This document shows, in pieces, positions 60,635 through 64,000 of a stretch of DNA of 64,000 bases (position 1 is the stretch's first letter; each line of letters starts with the position of its first letter). The notes below the pieces were generated by a model, which was not told where the DNA came from, made no database searches, and saw only the letters and a program-made list of their open reading frames with translations. Position numbers and translations under genes: made by a program. The DNA lies in contig JAOABH010000003.1 in NCBI GenBank assembly GCA_026418455.1, positions 62,001 through 126,000 of the forward strand, given 5' to 3'. Source of the stretch: Hydrogenothermaceae bacterium (GTDB lineage Bacteria > Aquificota > Aquificia > Aquificales > Hydrogenothermaceae).

Positions 60635-61402
60635 ATGAAAAAAACAGTAGCCCTCCTGACCGACTTTGGAAATAAAGACGGTTTTGTGGGGGCTGTTAAA
60701 GCCGTCATCACATCTATAAATCCAGATGTAAATATCATAGATATATCCAACGAAGTAGAACCTTTCAACATATTAGAAGCCTCCTTGATTCTCAATGCTG
60801 TTTATAGCTATTTTCCTAAGGGAACAATCTTTTTGTCTGTCGTTGATCCAGGTGTGGGAACAGAGAGAAGGGCTGTAATAGTTGAAACTAAAGATTATAT
60901 ATTTGTTTCTCCAGATAATGGTTTACTGACTTTACCTTTAAAGTACCAAACAGTTAAAAAAATTGTCCATATCAAAAATAGTAAATATTTCTTACCTACT
61001 GGGACAAACACATTTCATGGAAGGGATATATTTGCTCCTGTCTGTGGATATATCTCTCTATCGGAACATTTGGAAAATTTTGGAGAATTTGTCCAAGATT
61101 ATGTACAACTACCAGATTTTGATCCTATCTACACAGAAGATAAGATTATCGGTAAGATTGTTAAATTTGACAGATTTGGGAATGCCATAACAAACATAGA
61201 TAAGCTTCCAGATAGATTTAAGGTTGTATTTAGGGGATATGAGATAGAGAGAGTATGTACCAACTTTTTAGAAGGAGAGAAAGATAGACCAAATCTTATA
61301 ATGGGAAGTTTTGGTTTCTATGAGCTTTTTATCCCACAGGGAAGTTTAAAAGATAGATTATCTCTTCAGGTATCAGAACCGGTAGAAGTTTATCGTATAT
61401 GA
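60635..61402 (+). CDS. SAM hydroxide adenosyltransferase family (DUF62)
   Basis: 255 residues. ALLTDFGNKDGFVGAVKAVI, FLSVVDPGVGTERR, VSPDNGLL and FHGRDIFAP are the family signatures that bind S-adenosylmethionine and the hydroxide-activating Asp, Arg and His. Relatives split SAM into adenosine and methionine; others are halogenases, but the chloride- or fluoride-site residues cannot be judged by eye. The last 74 bases overlap the antisense end of the CPBP protease gene. Possibly cotranscribed with skp. Confidence 0.92.
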   Translation: MKKTVALLTDFGNKDGFVGAVKAVITSINPDVNIIDISNEVEPFNILEASLILNAVYSYFPKGTIFLSVVDPGVGTERRAVIVETKDYIFVSPDNGLLTLPLKYQTVKKIVHIKNSKYFLPTGTNTFHGRDIFAPVCGYISLSEHLENFGEFVQDYVQLPDFDPIYTEDKIIGKIVKFDRFGNAITNIDKLPDRFKVVFRGYEIERVCTNFLEGEKDRPNLIMGSFGFYELFIPQGSLKDRLSLQVSEPVEVYRI

Positions 61403-61820
61403 TATTTGAAAATCCATGGATAACTGATGAAAACACCAAACTACCTGTCTTTAAATACAGGTGTCCAAATAGTAGAGATGGGAAAAAGGTTAGAAAACTG
61501 TGTAAATCTGTGTAGAGTATTAGGTGAGGAATGACAAAAAGTATAGAGACCACAAGGTTAGAGTAGAACTTCATCAGATACCCTCTAAAAAATAGCTCCT
61601 CGGCGAATGCAGTTAAAAATATGGAAGAGATATAATTTATATCAAAGAAAGGTATTAAAATTAAAACAGATACAGCTGATAGATTCCATATACTGTTTAA
61701 TCCTAACCTATCTTTTTCTAAAAATGTGAGAGGAATAAGCAAGATAAAGAAAGGTAGGAGGTATAGATTAAAAAATTTAGCAGTAAAAACAGAGAGTATT
61801 AACAGTAAATAGAGTTTCAC
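61329..61820 (-). CDS. CPBP-family intramembrane protease
   Basis: 163 residues with five or more membrane helices. The conserved acidic-Arg motif FAEELFFRGYL, the first His in VIPHLILY and the second in VIHGFSN are those of CAAX-protease and bacteriocin-processing (Abi) enzymes. Short for the family but with all three motifs. Its 3' end overlaps the end of the opposite-strand SAM hydroxide adenosyltransferase gene by 74 bases. Substrate unknown. Overlaps the DUF4911-like gene by four bases. Confidence 0.8.
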   Translation of the reverse strand: MKLYLLLILSVFTAKFFNLYLLPFFILLIPLTFLEKDRLGLNSIWNLSAVSVLILIPFFDINYISSIFLTAFAEELFFRGYLMKFYSNLVVSILFVIPHLILYTDLHSFLTFFPSLLFGHLYLKTGSLVFSSVIHGFSNIIYDKLLPVLIPEEIIYLLNFPVG

Positions 61821-62122
61821 GTTACGGCAACCAGCCAGTCATCTCCTAACTCGCCTATTATCTCTAAAGAAGGGTCGTAATTTTTCTTTATATCTTCAAG
61901 TATCAGATATAGGTCTTCAATAAAATCCGGAGAGGTGAGTAAATCAAGGATACCCTCCTTTCCATGTCTAGTCCGAGGTAGAGTTATCCTGTCATAACCA
62001 TTCATAACCATAGAGATGAAGTTCATCTTCTGAGGATCGCACTTTATAACTACATTTACACTTTTCCTGGGAAACTCAGATAACCTACTGACTAAATAAT
62101 TAGATAAAGGTAAATTATCCAA
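61817..62122 (-). CDS. DUF4911-like small protein
   Basis: 101 residues, no signal or membrane segment. Alternating strands and helices (VNVVIKCDPQKMNFISMVMNG, DRITLPRT, LLTSPDFIEDLYLILEDI) recall DUF4911, a family of short proteins of unknown function often encoded in Aquificota and deltaproteobacteria. Overlaps the CPBP gene by four bases, so the two are likely coupled. Function unknown. Confidence 0.6.
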   Translation of the reverse strand: MDNLPLSNYLVSRLSEFPRKSVNVVIKCDPQKMNFISMVMNGYDRITLPRTRHGKEGILDLLTSPDFIEDLYLILEDIKKNYDPSLEIIGELGDDWLVAVT

Positions 62123-62184
62123 ACTTTCTGCCTCTTATTGATTATTTAGATTTCAGAATTATAACATAAGATCGTTTTAAAGAT

Positions 62185-62206
62185 AAGCCCCCATAGGCGG
62201 GGGCTT
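62185..62206 (-). terminator. Intrinsic terminator after the carboxylase gene
   Basis: Eight-base perfect stem AAGCCCCC / GGGGGCTT (62185-62192 with 62199-62206), six-base loop. On the minus strand it begins 11 bases after the carboxylase stop and is followed by ATCTTTAAAAC, T-rich though not a pure T run. Confidence 0.65.
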
Positions 62207-62216
62207 GATGATATGT

Positions 62217-64000
62217 TTATTCTATTCTTAAAATTGTTTCATCAGGAGTTACGTTATCCCCTACTTTGGCAAATATCTCTTTAACTGTTCCATCTATCGG
62301 AGAGTGTATCTCATTTTCCATCTTCATGGCTTCAACCATCGCTACAACTTGACCTTTCTTAACCTGATCTCCTACGTTTACAAGTATCTTTGATACTTTA
62401 CCTGGCATAGGAGCTGTAACGTCTCCAGGTTTTTCAGGTCTTGGTCTTCCTGTTGTAGATTGGGCAGCTGCTCCTGCAGATGCCACAAAGTTACCAGATC
62501 TTCCTACCAATGTAACAGCTAAAGGTTGAAGCTGAACTTCTTCTAACTTTCCGTTGACATTTACGTAGAACTTTCTTGGTTTTGATGGGTCTTGCTCTGG
62601 AGACACACCTTCTATCTTAACTTTAAACTTATCTCCATGGTAAGTTATCTCAAACTCAACAGGGGCAACATTCTCAAGACCGTCTGGCTTCATCTCCTTA
62701 GGTTCAACTGCATCAGGAGGAAGTACAGTTAACTCTCCTTTCTCTCTTGCTATTATAAAGTCTTTGGCTTGGAGAGGGAATAGAACAAAGAGTAAAACTT
62801 CCTCATCTGTAGGTTCTCTGTTTAGTAGAGATTTAGCTTCTTCATAAGCTTTATCCCACTCACCTTGATCTGCAAGATCTCCTGCTCTTATGGAGAAGTC
62901 AGGCTCTTTTCCTGGACCAAGTATCTTTTCTACAAGCTCTTTTGCTAATGGTCCCGGTGGTCTTCCGTACTTTCCTTCTACGTAATCCCTCGTTTCTTTT
63001 GTGATTATCTTGTATCTCTCTCCAGATATAACGTTGAGAACAGCCTGAACTCCAACTATCTGAGAAGAAGGAGTTAAAAGAGGCGGATATCCAAGATCTC
63101 TTTCAACGTTAGGAACTTCCTCTAAAGCCTCTTCCATTTTATCTAATGCATTTGCTTCCATTAACTGAGCAACCATATTTGATATCATTCCACCAGGTAT
63201 CTTGTGAATGAGAACTTTTGCATTAACTCCGGCGTACTCTGTTTCATACTTTCTGTATTTTCTCTTAATTTCTCTTGTTATTTCAGCAAGTTCGTCTAAA
63301 ACTTTTAGATCTAATCCTGTATCATAAGGTGTATCCTGTAATGCAGCTACAACACTCTCCGTAGCTGGGTGAGATGATCCAAATGCTAAAGGAGAAAGGA
63401 CTGTATCCACCATATCAACTCCAGCAAGTATAGCCATCATATGGTTCATTATAGCCGTTCCGCTCATGTCGTGGTTGTGAAGGACAACCTTAATTCTGTC
63501 TCCTACCTTAGCCTTTATTCCTCTAACGATGTTGTATGTATCTTCAGGCATTAATATACCAGTTGCATCTTTAAAACATATCCAGTCAGGCTCTAAATCT
63601 ATAAGCTCGTCAGCGTAAGACATCCACTTTTCTAATGTATGGACAGGACTTTTTGTATAGCTTATCTCTGCGTGAACCTCACCACCAAACTCTTTTATGG
63701 CTTTAACTGCAACTTCTATATTTCTGTTGTCGTTTAGAGAGTCAAATACTCTAAAAACTGTAATTCCATGTTCTATTGCTTTTTCTACAAATTTTTTAAC
63801 AACTTTGTCTGATTTGGGTTTATATCCAACTATATTTTGACCTCTGAATAGCATCTGTAATTTTGTGTTTGGCATCACAGATTTAATAGTTTTAAGTCTT
63901 TCCCACGGGTCCTCTTTTAGGTATCTTAGACATACGTCAAACGTTGCACCACCCCAAACCTCAACAGCATAAAATCCGGCTTTATCCATCTTTTCACATA
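62217..64000 (-). CDS. Biotin-dependent carboxylase large subunit (pyruvate/2-oxoglutarate type), partial
   Basis: Open from the window edge to the stop at 62217, about 594 codons seen; the frame continues past the internal ATG at 63989 without a stop, so the N-terminal 40 or so residues lie outside. Carboxyltransferase TIM barrel (EVWGGATFDVCLRYLKEDPWERL, MLFRGQNIVGY, CFKDATGI with the catalytic Lys, VLHNHDMSG), PYC/OADA domain, and the C-terminal biotinyl domain with the lysine in VEAMKMENE. Candidates are pyruvate carboxylase subunit B, oxaloacetate decarboxylase alpha and 2-oxoglutarate carboxylase CfiA of the reductive TCA cycle; these cannot be told apart without the partner gene and a tree. 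Confidence 0.92.
   Translation of the reverse strand, partial: CEKMDKAGFYAVEVWGGATFDVCLRYLKEDPWERLKTIKSVMPNTKLQMLFRGQNIVGYKPKSDKVVKKFVEKAIEHGITVFRVFDSLNDNRNIEVAVKAIKEFGGEVHAEISYTKSPVHTLEKWMSYADELIDLEPDWICFKDATGILMPEDTYNIVRGIKAKVGDRIKVVLHNHDMSGTAIMNHMMAILAGVDMVDTVLSPLAFGSSHPATESVVAALQDTPYDTGLDLKVLDELAEITREIKRKYRKYETEYAGVNAKVLIHKIPGGMISNMVAQLMEANALDKMEEALEEVPNVERDLGYPPLLTPSSQIVGVQAVLNVISGERYKIITKETRDYVEGKYGRPPGPLAKELVEKILGPGKEPDFSIRAGDLADQGEWDKAYEEAKSLLNREPTDEEVLLFVLFPLQAKDFIIAREKGELTVLPPDAVEPKEMKPDGLENVAPVEFEITYHGDKFKVKIEGVSPEQDPSKPRKFYVNVNGKLEEVQLQPLAVTLVGRSGNFVASAGAAAQSTTGRPRPEKPGDVTAPMPGKVSKILVNVGDQVKKGQVVAMVEAMKMENEIHSPIDGTVKEIFAKVGDNVTPDETILRIE

Overview
The window is a 64 kb piece of a low-GC bacterial chromosome that looks like a thermophilic member of the Aquificota, most likely Hydrogenothermaceae (Sulfurihydrogenibium, Persephonella and relatives). 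The grounds are the A+T-rich codon use, a split carbamoyl-phosphate synthase large subunit, the futalosine route to menaquinone, a biotin-dependent pyruvate or 2-oxoglutarate carboxylase subunit of the kind used with the reductive TCA cycle, a sulfide:quinone-reductase-like flavoprotein, a DsrE-like sulfur protein and a periplasmic alpha-carbonic anhydrase resembling the known thermostable enzymes of Sulfurihydrogenibium. Species assignment is inference. Coding density is very high, genes often overlap by 4 to 40 bases, and TTG and GTG starts are common.

Layout. 1-4 kb: argH (cut by the window edge), a membrane diguanylate cyclase, cinA and a small lipoprotein. 3.97-4.40 kb: the only long non-coding stretch. 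It holds eight same-orientation DnaA boxes, seven of them at an exact 11-bp period, then boxes in the opposite orientation, and finally a GC cluster followed by seven DnaA-trio triplets. This is a strong candidate for the chromosomal replication origin, and its immediate neighbours are transcribed away from it on both sides. 4.4-18.4 kb: a thioredoxin-fold protein, dxr, metH, an OmpA-type envelope gene pair, a block of two site-2 proteases around a two-component system, a DsrE-like protein, a glycosyltransferase and moaA. 18.4-25.4 kb: tandem cold-shock genes with a structured leader, a C39 peptidase/TPR/membrane protein trio, ubiB-like kinase, thyX, tRNA-Ala, a TonB-dependent receptor and a VIT/CCC1-like transporter whose start region is tandemly duplicated. 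25.4-35.6 kb: hydroxyacid dehydrogenase, mqnC, tRNA-His, purM, pgpA, then a plus-strand run with a 31-residue membrane protein, thiE, an Rpn-type nuclease gene with an internal start, an esterase, the carB C-terminal half, moeA and an M48 protease.

35.6-51.4 kb is almost wholly minus-strand: a zinc-sensing diguanylate cyclase with an EAL-HDOD protein, then a ten-gene run gatC-recA-pilT-recX-ribF-TPR-rimM-phoH-ybeY-lptF/G (read right to left), then prfB-queC-topA. 51.5-64 kb: SQR-like flavoprotein, trpA-hisH-bioF, a large PAS/GAF/GGDEF/EAL protein broken by one in-frame stop, alpha-carbonic anhydrase, an encapsulin shell gene with no recognisable cargo gene beside it, Skp-like chaperone, SAM hydroxide adenosyltransferase-like protein, CPBP protease, a DUF4911-like protein and the carboxylase subunit running off the right edge.

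Themes that link the genes: cyclic-di-GMP signalling (three GGDEF proteins, one degenerate and one broken EAL domain), envelope maintenance (RseP, Skp, OmpA, LptF/G, M48, CPBP), cofactor synthesis (Moco, thiamine, biotin, flavin, queuosine, menaquinone) and sulfur/CO2 chemistry. The observations most worth pursuing are the origin architecture, the Rpn gene with a well-formed internal ribosome-binding site and start, the cargo-less encapsulin, and the interrupted EAL protein.
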